The notes under the pieces: generated by a model
What the model saw: only the letters and a program-made list of their open reading frames with translations
Database searches by the model: none
What the model was told of the DNA's origin: nothing
From: Straminergon stramineum
Lineage: Eukaryota; Streptophyta; Bryopsida; Hypnales; Calliergonaceae
DNA length: 64,000 nt
Reading direction: 5' to 3'
NCBI GenBank assembly: GCA_963920665.1
Contig: OY987265.1
Location: 39,561,001-39,625,000, forward strand
Part shown: one piece after another, positions 22,964-35,535 of the stretch
How the letters are laid out: each line of letters begins with the position of its first letter
Position numbering within the stretch: the stretch's first letter is position 1
Program-made: the position numbers and the translations under genes

Positions 22964-25900
22964 GCAATCAAGACTAATACCAAATTTTGACCCAATTTTT
23001 TTCATTTATTTTAGATGTTGCAGAATGTGATCTTTGTTGTTATGATGAAGTTGTTTATATAATTATCTATAAATGGATGAAAGAATCAAAGTGTGGATGA
23101 AATTTAAAGTATTCATCCAAGAATGAGTGATATTGTCTTAAGAATATGTAGCAGTTCAATGATTTCATCCACTAAAATGGGGGGAATTATATTACCAAAC
23201 ATTACCTCAAAAAATGTGTATCACTCAAAAAAATCATCTATGGCCATATTTGTTATATTGAGACTTTTCGCAAATTTTGAGATAGAGTGCTAGTTATTGG
23301 AAAATTCATTTAAAAAAATAATAATTGAAACCAAAAATAAATAATTCTCAAATAGTGATCCTATAATGAAATTCTAAAAGTTGGTGTTGTTACCTATTTA
23401 TAAAAAAATACTAGTAAAGAGATAAAACAGTCTATCCTCAAGTCAAGGATAAAAATGAGACTATGAAAGGTCTCAATATAACGAATATGGCCTTAGATTA
23501 TCTTGTTTTAAACCCTTTCTAAAATCAACCCCAATAGATTCTTGCCTAAAGTATTCTACTTTTATTCTCAAAAGCATTGGTGCAAATATTGTGTAGTAGG
23601 AGCACGAAGAAGTGACAACTTTTGAGTGAAGGATATGCGATAAGTATAATTGTAAGTTTGAGATTTTGTGACTTTAAATTTTACAATGTAGGATGTCTCT
23701 ACAACAACCTCTTTAATTTGGAGTCTTATTTACTGAATGAATATCTTCACAAATTTGTTTACAAATTACCAACTTTTATTTTATTTTAAAATTATTTTCC
23801 TAATTGTTCAAAATATAACATTAAAATATCTATTTTCTTGAGCTTTTGCACATTTTTTATTCTTCTACTGAGAGATTTGTTATATGCTTGATCTCCCTAG
23901 GAAACAATCGTTTGAATTTTTACGACTCTATACATTGATGAAAGTTTTATATTTGAAAAAGGATAACTTTCTAAATTTAGGTTATTCCTAAAAGAGTCAT
24001 GTGTCATGGAGCCAATGCAACAATAGTAAACTAGTCTTTCTTGCAATCACCTATCAATATTGAGATATAGAGTACTATTGTATTAGCATCATCTTGAAGT
24101 TGATTTAAGGTTAATTTAACACTAGCAATATAGAGTTGTTGCAAGCAACACTTGTCCTTTTTTTTGGTCCCTTTGGCTTTGGACAAGTATTTTTTGGCTC
24201 ATGACTTTTGGTTGTTTGGAGAAATTTTAGGCTTGAGGATATCACTCCTTGTAATTTAAGGTATACACATGAGTTAAGAGGGTATTTGATGTGGGTCTAT
24301 TTACCTTAATCATTGTATTTTAGATGATTGCATTTTTACGTAAAAAACTAGAAGGGGCATATTTCTAATAACCTATATTTTTTATAAATTCATTCATGTA
24401 GTTTTTAAAGTGTGGCTATCTTATACATGTTGTTATTAAATGTCTACGCCCACCCTCCTTCACAAATTTCTTGAGGTGGCTTCAAGAAAAAATATTTTCA
24501 TCTAACTTCAAGTTGTGTAGTCAAAGTTCTTGAAAAGTTTCTTAAGTATTCCAAATGTTTGTCTCTAATTTTTCATTGTTTAGATTTCAAATAACAAATT
24601 TCCTCATTTCACAATAAGTTATCAAAAAATTGTCAATGCAATTGACCTCCTTGCATTGCATGTTGATTTAGAATAAGCTAGACTCTATTTGATTTTGAAT
24701 TTTTTCATAAGTGAACCTAACATCATATACTTATAAATGGTTAAAATACTTGTTTTTGTGTAAAATAAATTTTTTTACTCTAATAGGTCTTGAAGTTTAT
24801 TGATCCTATTTCGTGGGAACAATTGTTTTTCCTCACTTCAAATGTTATAATCTTTCAAGCCACATGGTCTAATGGGCTAGAATTTTTCCATGTGTAGCCA
24901 TACTTGTTTAATACACTTTTATATTCTTGGAATCAAAAAAAGAAAAGATAATTTGGGATAATGCATCTAAAATTGGCAATTTTGGATTTTTCTCTACCAA
25001 AACAAGTTTACCATTGAAGACTTTAGGATCTCCACTAAAACTATCCCATAAACATTCCATTCAATATGAGTGTGTTTAACACACATAGCTTCATAGATTG
25101 AAGTTAAATTGATGATAAACTCTAAACTTGTGTTGTATAGTTTTCAATTTGTTAAACCTACTAGGTAAACCTTCATATTCATGCAATGTGACAATTTTTA
25201 GCTTCCACTTGTGGTCAATGTCTTACATTTACACTTAATTTTTTTGATGTACAAGCTACTCACAAGCTACGAGTACCATGGCACGATTCTAGTCAATTAC
25301 CCTTCATTATAAATTTTCTTGACCATGTCCATTATTTCATCTACATGAAATTATTAGTCCACGTCTATACTCATCATATTATAAAAATTTGTAAGGCTTA
25401 TGTCTGTAAAGGCTAACTTATTAATAAAAATTCCTGCCACATGGTATTTTTACATAGCCTAAATTACAGATATTAGAGCATATAGCATTTCGTAGACCCT
25501 ATAGTAGCCCTACATATTATATAAAATTTCCCTATTTCAAATTAAATGGATCCTTTAACTCATATAGTTTTCTAAAAGCCCGATTGTGATATCCACAAGA
25601 TTTTGGGTCTATTTTTTCTCATAAAGCCAAATTCATTCACCTAGCAAATGAAGTGGGAAGAATTGCATCCTATATTTGTTTTCTATGAAATTTGAAAGAA
25701 GGTACATGTGGTAGTTGTAGACATTGAATATTTTTTTCCAATTAAAATTTTTTAGTTTATCATTTAAAAATTGTCCCCAAGTGGATGTCTATTTTGGCCA
25801 TTTTTGGGTGTTTTAATATTGTTTCCAACCCAAAAATGAAAATTTGAAGGTCAAAATTGCGATGCGAGGATACTTACTAAAGTTTCACAAGCTTACAAAG

Positions 25901-26320
25901 AAATTTTCTAAAAATCGTAAAGTATCCACCTTCCACATGTGGTCAAAGTGCACTAGCCTTGCGCATGTGCAAAGAGCACAATTTTTTCCCCAAAGTGCAA
26001 ATGGTTAAGAAGTAGTATCTTCAAGTTAGGAAAAAGTTTTTTCTTAGTTTTTTTTTTTAAATTTTTTACTATTATCTCAAAATCAAATTCCATAATATCA
26101 ATTTTGATTCTTGTATTTTCCATCATTCTTTTCTTGTCCCTAACTTTTAGAGATAAATATTTCTAGGCCTAAATTTTCACCCATGCACTATTTTGAATGC
26201 TTTACAAATTATCCATATTTTATTTCATTTTAAAAAATTATTCCAAAAAATACAATATTATAGTACTCATGCTATTCTAAGCCCAAAATGGCAAGGGTTT
26301 CTTGTAACTACTCTACAATT
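22964..26320. other. AT-rich intergenic region
   Basis: No gene, hairpin or bounded repeat was recognised here, apart from a short piece near 23072-23120 that resembles the 'tggatgaaa/attcatccaa' sequence seen at 12.8-13.7 kb. Frames are short and broken. Confidence 0.4.
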
Positions 26321-26324
26321 TTAA

Positions 26325-26894
26325 CCCCTAAGCTCTTTGAAGTCCATATTTTGGACAATGAATAGATTGACACTTGAATTTCATCTTCCTAACTACTTGG
26401 ATGAAAGTTTTTCTAATTTATGGAGATACGGTATCAAGTGGTTGTCCTATTTGAGGGTTGGATTTGGTGTTACTAGTGCACATATTTTTCTAAAATTACA
26501 AATGTGCAAGTGTATCAATTGGTCAAATTGCATTGACTTTAGTTCAAAACTGGATTTGCCAAAATGAAGTCATAGATGTCAAGAATACAAAAATTTCAAA
26601 AAATCACCATGTGAAGAGAACCTCATTTCAAATCCATTCCAACAAATTTTACTCAAAAAATGATAATATTTTTCTTGTAATCAAATTTTGAATGAATTTT
26701 GAAATTTCCCTTTCAAAATTTATAAAAGAAAGATTGGTGAAAGCATTGGTGAATCTAACTGTATAGATGGAATCTACAAATCAAAATCTATAACTTTCAT
26801 TTGTATATCAATTCCAAAATATGCTTCCAAATAGTACTTTATAATGGGTTTTTTCAAATCATCAACTCTGGAGATGAATCTCGACATTTAGGGG
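26325..26894. mobile_element. TTAA MITE family A, copy 2 (570 bp, inverted)
   Basis: TTAA at 26321-26324 and 26895-26898. The element begins CCCCTAAGCTCTTTGAAGTCC and ends CGACATTTAGGGG. Its reverse complement aligns with 10665-11238 and 56374-56952 along the full length, including TCATCTTCCTAACTACTTGG-type internal sequence. It is non-coding. Confidence 0.8.
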
Positions 26895-27017
26895 TTAAGT
26901 TAATGCTCAAGAAACTAATATCTTTCTAACATTAATCTTAATATTGTTTATTTTAAACCAACATCTACGTAGCATGAACCATAATGTTAACTTTAACATC
27001 ATTTCTATTAAACTAAC

Positions 27018-27540
27018 ACTAGTGTGCCCTATACCGTTGCTACAATCAAAAAATCAAAGTAAAAGTATTTTTCTATTTTTTTAATTCATAAAAACTTCAA
27101 AATTCAGTAACTTTTACACCATAAGTCCAAACGTTGTGAAACAAAACTTGTGCACCCCTCCTCGCCAAGGGCTTTCCAAGGATACTAAGAACTTGACCAG
27201 AGGACGCACAGTTCGGGAGATCTCAATGTAACAAACAAAACAAAACAAACAAACAACCTATCTTAAGGTATGGACTAGTGTGCCCTGTGCCGTTGCCATA
27301 GTCAAAATAAAAGTAAAAATATTTTTCTAATTCTTTTATTCATAAAAACTTCGAAATTCCATAACTTTCACACCATAAGTTCAGACGCTGTGAAACAAAG
27401 CCCATGCACCCCTCCTCGCCAAGGGCTTTCCAATGATACCAAGAACTTGACTGGGGGACACATGGTATGGGAGATCTCAATGTAACAAACAAACAAACAA
27501 AACAAAACAAAACAAACTATCTTAAGATATGGATCTATAT
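27018..27540. repeat. Tandem repeat array, two units of about 256 bp
   Basis: Units start with ACTAGTGTGCCCT at 27018 and 27274. Each contains ACTTCAAAATTC- or ACTTCGAAATTC-like sequence, then CACCCCTCCTCGCCAAGGGC and GGGAGATCTCAATGTAACAA, and ends in a run of (A)CAAA words. Diverged units of the same repeat form a second array at 39.9-41.3 kb. Units are collinear head to tail. No coding sequence is seen. Confidence 0.8.
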
Positions 27541-27904
27541 AGGATAACCCCCCCATTGTACCACCACCCCCCAACTCACAGAAGAGAGATAGTTCTAAGA
27601 GCATACCTTGTCCTTGAGCTTTTCTAAGCAACTAGTGTACATACACAAAATAGTGAAATTAGGTTGCCTTACAACAAGAAAGTTACTTTACAAGCCATCA
27701 AAGTCAACAAATATTTCTAAAAACATTTCCATTTGTACACATGGAGGTTCACAAGTCCCAATTACAAAAATATTTAATTCAAAAGTAGTGCATTCTTGTA
27801 CAATAACTGAAAATATTTAAATAGTGTTGAATGTCGAGAAATTACTGTGGGGCAACCTAATTTCACTATTTTGTGTAGGTAATCAATGAAGTAGAGAATT
27901 ATTC

Positions 27905-28745
27905 CATTGTTCCATTGTTCCAGTTCTGCCGACTTGAAATCTTTGATACCGGAAATCAGGAAACAAGAAAAATCGACATGTATGCAATCTCTTACAGTGA
28001 AATTTCCTTACAATTTATTTGTTTTTCTTTGGTGATCGGATTGGTGATCATACTGAGCGCGCTGACGATGGGTGATCAACTTGATACTAACTTAGCTTGT
28101 TCTCGCCGCAGCAACTTAACGTAACTTAAGTTAGTTCAAGTACTTCCCTCCAAGTCCATCCTGTCATTACGTGCATTAATTCATGGCTTCCAGAGTCTAT
28201 TGACGCATTCTTTTTCGTATCCAGTTGCTCTCCATTTATTTATTTCCACAAAAAAGGAAACCTTATGAGCAGCTCAAAAAGAAAATTGTTAGATTATAGT
28301 TTGTCTTTCATGTACAGTAGACTTTGCAACGAAATTCCGTTTCATTTGTTTCAAAAAAACCCCCAAAAACTCTTGACACCAACTCATCAAGTTCCTGAGC
28401 ACTGTCAGCAGCTCAGTTAAGTTAGTGTCCAGACTTCAGACCTGTGAAGCTGCCAGTTTCTGTGACAAAAGAGTTCATTCTTGAGACAAATAACAACTCT
28501 CAAGAGTAGGGCAGGGCAGCATGTTAAATTAGTTCAGTTTCGTATGGTTTTTCAGTTCTCAGGCTGACTCACTTGGGAAGTCTTCTGTGAATGACCTAGC
28601 TTAGTGCACTTTGTTTGAACATACACTGTCCATCTGGTGTCATTCCCACATGTGATGAGTATCTAGGGTTCTGCAGTATTGCTGCAGAAATGGCCTAGGG
28701 TTTAGGGTTTTTAGGATTTTAGGGTAGAAGAATTGAGGGTAAAAT
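27905..28745. repeat. Dispersed duplicate of 16240-16710
   Basis: Shared blocks in the same order include CCATTGTTCCAGTTCTGC, TTACAGTGAAATTT, GACGATGGGTGATCAACT, GATGAGTATCT, GGGTTCT and the telomere-like AGGGTTTAGGGTTT, then AATTGAGGGTAA. Spacing differs, so both have gained or lost sequence. The nature of the unit is unknown. Confidence 0.55.
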
Positions 28746-28770
28746 ATCTCACTCTGGAAGGCTCTTGTTA

Positions 28771-28915
28771 CGTTTCTTGAAATTGGACTGCTTCACGAAC
28801 TTTTAGACATCATCGTTGAGAGGATCTTCCCCTCATGAAACACAGGAAAGCTGTGCGTGAATCTTTTATGATGTCTAAATGTTTCTACAGTAACCTACTT
28901 GTACAATTTCTTCAA
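28771..28915 (+). ncRNA. Candidate small-RNA hairpin A (unproven)
   Basis: The left arm 28771-28813 contains CACGAACTTTTAGACATCAT. The right arm 28868-28915 contains TGATGTCTAAATGTTTCTAC, its near complement. The loop is about 54 bases, with bulges as in a plant microRNA precursor. A paralogous hairpin at 42649-42789 shares both arms and also part of the loop (CCTCATGA, CTTTT..ATGATG), so the whole precursor was duplicated. The strand cannot be decided. It could instead be a small MITE. Confidence 0.35.
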
Positions 28916-29640
28916 ATTGATCATTACTTTGAAAATTAGAATAATCTATAAAATACCCTCCAAAAAATATAATGGTATTTGGAATTTTTTATGATATTAA
29001 TTTGATAACCTCTGATTGCACTTTTGACTCAGAATAAGTTTTTTTAATTTGGTTCTGCCTTCTCTCCCTCTCGTGTTGAATTTGCTCTCATAGTGACCAA
29101 CCGGATCATTTGAGAAAATCCATTTCACGTGTGTACTTTCTATCAAAGTCCACTAGTATAAAATTTGTGTCTATTTTGTAGTTGAGTAGAGTTCCCCTTT
29201 TCAAAGAGCCAATCACCATGGCCATACATAGGAAGTACAAACGTAGAAAAAAAAAATCCCCTATTGATTCCAATTTCTGGATGAACGTAATTTGGCCAAC
29301 GAATTCCAACATTTTCTTTCCAGAAGACCTCCAGCCGCGTTTCCAATGCCGCGTATCGGCTTTCGCGTCCTCTTCTCGCCGGCACGGGCAATGCACTTCA
29401 CCACCATTCTGGAAATTTTCCCCAATCCCACTCCTGACAGATTCCAAATTGCGTCATAAATTGTGCTTTGACGGATATGATCGATGGAGCTTCAAAACAG
29501 TTGCATCTACAGTTGTCTACATTGTTACGACATCTCGCCATGCTTTAATACGCTACCTTACCCAGTAGGCCATAGCGTGAACTCGGGAAGCAGTCTCGCA
29601 GTCGGTAGCGTCTCTAATTCAAGAGCAAACAGACGCGTCT

Positions 29641-29685
29641 ATGGCGGACAACACTGCTAGCGACTTAGAGAAACCCATCGTGTGA
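29641..29685 (+). other. Possible uORF in the 5' leader of the VIT/vWA gene
   Basis: ATGGCGGACAAC opens a 14-residue frame (MADNTASDLEKPIV) closed by TGA, and the start context is strong. A plausible donor (AAG|GTGGGT at 29697/29698) follows. The coding ATG at 30651 sits right after an acceptor-like TTGTGCAG|AA, so a 5' UTR intron is likely. If the leader exon is real, this frame would be an upstream ORF. Confidence 0.3.
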
Positions 29686-30650
29686 CGTGCGAAGAAGGTG
29701 GGTACCGAACTGTCGGTCTTGGGGTTGGAATACAGGGAGTGCATTGAGGTTTTGAAGTGTAGAAATGATTTGGGGTCGTATGATCGTTGGAGCTTAGAGT
29801 TTTTTTTCTTCTCAAGTTGCACTGATTTGTGCGTGTGTTTGGTGCTGTCATGGTGTAGGAGTTGCAGTTCTGTGTAGGATCGCTCGCTTGTTGGCATTAG
29901 CTTTTGGATTCGTGGTGTGGTATTTGGCATTGTGCGGGTCTGACCAGTAGAAGTGGTTTTGCATTGATACGCCAGGCTTGCATTGTCGACTACCTGGCTT
30001 TTTATTGTCTTGTTTGAGGGAGTGGAGTCTTTTCGGAGAACGTGTGTCTGCATCGCCGACTGGAAAGGTTGCAGGTGAGATTGAGGCTGGAAGCTTGAAA
30101 TCTTGGAATTGGCATTGGTGGAGATTGAATGTGTGGATCTAGAATTTTTTTTGCATTTGCGGAAGAAGCTACTCATCCCAGCAATTTGGAAACCGTGCAT
30201 TCTTTTACCATATACGCTCTCATTTGGTCCATTCACCTTCTGTAATTGGGAATGGGGGTTTTCATCTGCGGGGTCTGTAAAGCATTGAAGGAGAAATCCT
30301 AAAGAATATATTAATGGTTGTGGAGAGCATTGTTATATCTCATATTCTTGTCCTTCTTTAGCGTTATGTTGTCTTGCTTTTCAGATCGTTAATTGAGAAT
30401 AATCGAACAAGATCTAACCAGTTCTTGAGGTTATGTTTGCTATTACTAAACTTATGGAATTACCATCCTTCACCACTCCTGTGGCTCATTCTTTGTTAAG
30501 TTCGCCTCGTGATGGCAATAGCTTAACCGGTCTTTCCCGTGGCTGATTTTTCCTACCGCTCCCATCCTGTCAGTTCTACATTATGACATTTTTTATGTAC
30601 TTTTTGCAACGGCACAAAAGGGTGACACCTCGAGATTTCATTGTGCAGAA

Positions 30651-33600
30651 ATGGAGGCTACTACTTTTGCGACTTCCCTTCTAGCCGGCCAGATGCTGGG
30701 TCAACAGTTGTCCCGTGGCGGTGTTAGTCATCCTCGTCTCGGCCGACCCGAACCCCCGAAGATGCAACAACCCATGGAAGGGAAGAAAGAGAAGGGCGGA
30801 GTACCAACCTGTCCCATGGTGTATGCTATTATTACTGATATGAATGTATTTGGCAATCCCGAAGTGGACAATGAGCAATACAGTCAATATCCGCCAACGT
30901 ATCCACCTGAGGCCCCTCCCTTACCTGCCTTTGTCCCTCTTGGTCTGGAAAAGACAAAACTTAATGTGGAGTGTCATATCAGCACGGGGTTCGTTACATC
31001 CAAAAGTGTGTGGGAACTGAATTGCGTGCGGAGTGGAGCATTTTGTGATTGCCTGCTTGCTGTCCCCATGGATAACCAGGTTTGTACATCCTTTTGAGAA
31101 TACGGCTGTAATGGAAGTTTGCAGGCATTTCATTGCACATAGAATAAGCATCACAAGTGCATTTATTTCATCACAAGTGCACAAAGCCATGTGAACTTTT
31201 CCCTGCCTTATTTCCCGTTCCACTTTTACAACGTTCAATTTGCATCCGTTCACCTTGATCCTGATATAGATATTCTCAGTAAATTATCATTCACAGTAGA
31301 CTCTTTTTAGTGAATCCTTTCATGGCATTCGGTTGACTTCAATTCGTCGATCAATTCTGTGTGTGGCAGGGTACAGTATCGAGTGTCGAGATTGATATGG
31401 GCCACGGTAGATTTTATACTACTACAGTTGTTCCTAGGGATGAAGCTGCCGGCTATGGTGCAAGAGGTAGCCCGAATGCAGAAGTTGGTGACCCCGGCAC
31501 TTATAATCCAGAGTTTTTCCGACTCAACATTCCTCAGGTGGGGTCTTCTCCTTCACTTTACATGATGTCGTGAGTGAATTGTTGTGGCCTCGGTCTTTGT
31601 AAAGCTTAAGCATTTGTATACCACTCCCAGTGCTTTGCAAAAGTTTGTCATGCAGGTGTCTGCTATTGCGAGTTGTTAGTTCTCCTTTTGCAGGAAGACA
31701 ACCATAGAATGGAATCTTCTCTGGCATCGTGACTCCGTAAAGCCACCCTCGATGTATGTCGGTAACAATTTAGCTTACTCTCAACATCTTTTCAGGTGGA
31801 GGGTGGCGCAAAGTTGAAACTGAAAATTACATGGTTTCAACCGATGACATTTGCGGAGGGACTATACTCATTGCGTGTCCCATTCGTGTTCCCTGAAACC
31901 ATCCTGCCGCTTTCAACTGAATTGGCTTCCATTACTAAAGTCAAATGCACAATCAACACAGGGACTAACGATCCTGTAGAAGTGGGTCCATTTGGTAACC
32001 CTATGAAGGTGCGCACTTCCTGCCTACACAAAGTGATAAAACCGATTCTTGCTTTTCATTCTTGCAAACATTGTTCCTTGCAACACAATGCACTTTATGC
32101 TCTGGGGACTGAGATTTTCGGCCAATTGGTCATGCATCAGGAAACCCACAGAGAGGCTGGAATGGTTACATTCAAGAAAGGAGGTGATGATAAATCGAAA
32201 GACTGGATGAATCAGGATTTCATCGCATCGTACAAGGTAAGTAGCGATTGGTTTTCTTGTCCTGTCTTTACTTTATTAGCCTGATCATGTCACCTATAAT
32301 TGAAGTGACAGCAGGTATATTCAGCATTGTTATTCTTCCTACATGATCTGGTGATATTAGAGGCTTAATAAATGTTTGTCAGCAGGTGTGGTCAGATGGA
32401 ATATTTCCAAATTTGATTTTCAAAGATGCTGAACCTGAAGAATCTGACAAACGAGGAACTTTTTGCCTCTCCATATCTCCACCAGACCCAAACAAGATCA
32501 CGGTACAGTTTGAACTTGATTTTGACGTGCGAAGTGAGTCATTGGGCATTTTGGCACCCTGATATCAAATTGGTTAGAAGTGCACGTGTTGTTTGAAAAG
32601 TATGCATTACACGTAAATTGTTGTGAAGCGGGTTTTGTGCAAAAATGAACGTCTAAGATCTTGAAAAGGGGGTGGACCTTACTACGTTTGAAGCACTTAG
32701 GATGTAACATTGAAGGTTGTCTAGAAGGAATGGGATAATGAGGCAGAAATAAGTGCTCTTGGATTTTTGCACTTGTAAGGAATTGGGTGAATATTGTACT
32801 TCCAGTTTCTTGAATCGCCTCTCATCCATATGGTATGGACCTATGCCAGGTCTCTGCCTTTGTCCGTCCTCTTTATTCCATTCTGCTCTGATTTGTCGAT
32901 GATGCGTATGCTGCTGATTAGTGTGTAAATGATCTTCATGAGTTGCTAGCCTTCGAGATATCCTGTAATAATTTTGTCTAGTTGAGTTCATGCACCTAAA
33001 TCATATTGCGTGGTGTGTTAACCACAGGTGTTTCAAAGGGCTGTAGTGTTCTTACTGGACAGGAGTGGTAGTATGTATGGCGAGCCGATGGACCATGCAC
33101 TGCAGGCTTTATTATTTGGGCTTGAATCTCTCAAACCAGAAGATTCGTTTAACATCATTGCTTTTGACCATGAACTTACCTTCTTTTCACCCCAAATGGT
33201 GCGCTCAACGAGCGCTTCTATCGGTCAGGCTCGTGAGTGGGCAATGGAGACATGCAAAGCGAGGGGTGGCACTGATATTCTCAGCCCTCTTCAACAAGTA
33301 TGGCCTAGTCAAACTTGTTTACGGGTGATGGATACAATTTTGTAGCAGCTTTCTCAGAATACAGATGTCTCCGAATACATATGTCCTTTTACTTGGGCTT
33401 TTCTAGCTCGACTTTAGAGTTGGTGTTACCGATAGCAGCATTTGTCTGATCCTCCTTTCGCGGCGTAACGTGCAGGCATTTCAGTTCCTTGAAAATTTCC
33501 CGGAGGCAGTGCCTTATGTCTTTCTAATCACAGATGGGGCTGTCTTTGATGAGAAGAATATTTGTCTCGCAATGCAGTCAAGTATTCTTGCTCTCGGTGC

Positions 33601-35535
33601 ACGAGCACCTCGTATTTCCACATTTGGAATAGGTAGGTGATCCTCTTGTCCAGTTTATGAAAAGGGATAATGCCTTCGATGATACAATTAAAAACTCACT
33701 TCATATCGTAGGCCAAGCGGTAAGTATTGACTCTCATTATCAACAATGCAGAAATCACGAGTTACATTCTGTGCCGTCTTTTATGGCATGATACATTTAT
33801 GAAATCTTGTTGTACCAGAAATTTGATCATGCCCTTCGCATCTTGCAGGCCACTACTGCAACTATTACTTTCTGAAGATGCTTGCTGCTATTGGTCGTGG
33901 CTTAAGTGATGTAGCTTTTACTTCTGGTAAGCTATCTTTGTCCGTGTCTTTCTCAGCTGTGTGTGTGGAGTACTACGACACGTGAATTAAAGTACTAAGT
34001 GCACGCACTGCATTTCCGGTCGATGTAATAGCATTTTCCTTTAGAAGCAGGAATGAGGTTACTAAAAATTTGACACGTTGCCCAGGCAAAATACGAGAGC
34101 AAATGGAAAGAATGCTGGTGGCTGCGGCTACGCCTGTCCTCACCAACATTGGTTTGGGAAAGCTACCAGATGGTTGTGAGGTATTTCATTTCAGCCACAT
34201 AAATACAAGTTTTCAGTACTACGATAATCATAGTGAGTTACTTTTCTGTGTGATAATGATGAGAGACCTCTGTATATCCTACTGCATCTGTCGATCTAAC
34301 CTGGAAACATTTCAGATGCATGCATTCAAGCTTGTCCTGCATTTACATTATGTTCTTGCAAGTGTTGGAAAGTGTATTTATGTGGCTTTTTGAAGTTTAG
34401 AATCACGATTGAGGTTAGAAATTCACTAGATTAAGCAACAAATATGTTGGCTGTTTCAGATGTATCCATTTCCAATACCAGATTTGTTTTGCGGAAACCC
34501 TTTGGTAGTCTCTGGAAAGTTTCAAGGCAGTTTCCCAGATTCTATAACAGTATTTGGTCTCATGCCTGATCAAAGTACGTGGCAACTCGAGGTTCCAAGC
34601 AGAAAATCCTCAAAGGTCCCTCTAAGTAAGGTAAAACTTCGGAGAGAGGCTAATTGCATCGTCCACTACTTACCTTCCTCGTGCTATTTATAATTCGAAC
34701 TGTACTGTTCCACGTGAAATCTGAACGTTAATCGAATGGTTTGCATGTATTGGTCGAGAATTTTTATTTATTGAAATGGTTTACTGTGCAGGTTTTTGCT
34801 AAGCAACAGTTGGATCTTCTCACTGGTCAAGCCTGGCTATATGGGGACAAAAGCAGAGAACAACAGGTAACTATACAAGCAAATATACTGTTATTTGTTA
34901 TTTGTTTTTTGTAAATGCCTGTACGTTTAGCTCCAACGTTCTTGCTGCACTCCTTGTCTGATTTCCACTGTGCATCCTTGTGGCAGGCTGTAAACTTGAG
35001 TCTAGCAACAGGATTGCCTTGCGAATACACTCGGATGATAGGCTTTGAGACAACTCCTGAGAAGTACCAACAGTTTCAGGATGAAAGACGACAGGTACAT
35101 TAACATGAGTAACTTGTGAATCTAGTGGGGTAATTTTCAAGCATAAAAAAATGACTAGTTCAAAGGTAACCTATTATAGGTTCTCAAGAACTTCTAGTAC
35201 TAAACACTGGTTGAACTTTGCAGGGAAAGAAGGCGAACGTGAAGAAGTTCACGGCTGGTAAAGTGGCTGCCGTAGTGCTGGTTGGCGGTCTGGCTATTGG
35301 ATTTGGCAGTGTTGCTGCGACCGTAGCGAACGCGGCTGTGGGAGATATTTTGGCCGACTCCTTCGGCAATATAATAGGAGACTTTGGCGGTGATGCTAGT
35401 TGTTGCTGTTTCGACTTGGGAGGTTGTGAGGGTTTATCATGTCTTGGTGACTGCGGCGACATTGGTTGTGACTCCTGTGGGGATCTCTGTGGTGTATGTG
35501 GAGACCTTTTGGGAGGCCTTCTTTCCAGTTTATGA
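30651..35535 (+). CDS. VIT + von Willebrand factor A domain protein, about 771 aa
   Basis: Thirteen coding exons were read: 30651-31079, 31370-31537, 31796-32008, 32114-32236, 32386-32502, 33028-33297, 33476-33632, 33849-33926, 34086-34180, 34460-34630, 34792-34866, 34987-35094 and 35224-35535. Junctions are GT-AG and phases agree. It resembles plant inter-alpha-trypsin-inhibitor heavy-chain-like proteins. A proline-rich N-terminal region (residues 1-100) precedes a VIT-like domain (about 105-310). The vWA domain starts near 352 with a complete metal-binding MIDAS: DRSGS (361-365), Thr432 in GGTDI and Asp460 in ITDG. The C terminus has a hydrophobic Gly/Ala stretch (VVLVGGLAIGFGSVAATVAN) and ends in a Cys/Gly/Asp-rich tail. 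Exon 4's start is uncertain (32114 or 32141, both in frame). The family probably mediates protein binding; no enzyme activity is implied. No N-terminal signal peptide is obvious. Confidence 0.88.

Noticed and set aside
29143..29568. Open frames on both strands, including a plus-strand ATG with strong context at 29218 and a minus-strand frame with FWKENVGIRWPNYVHPEIGI
   Set aside because: The composition is protein-like but no family, partner exon or promoter could be recognised; kept only as a place to look for an unannotated exon.
29619..30236. 205-residue minus-strand open frame rich in Ser, Thr and Lys
   Set aside because: It overlaps the presumed 5' leader of the VIT/vWA gene on the opposite strand, is low in complexity and shows no recognisable domain or splice partners.
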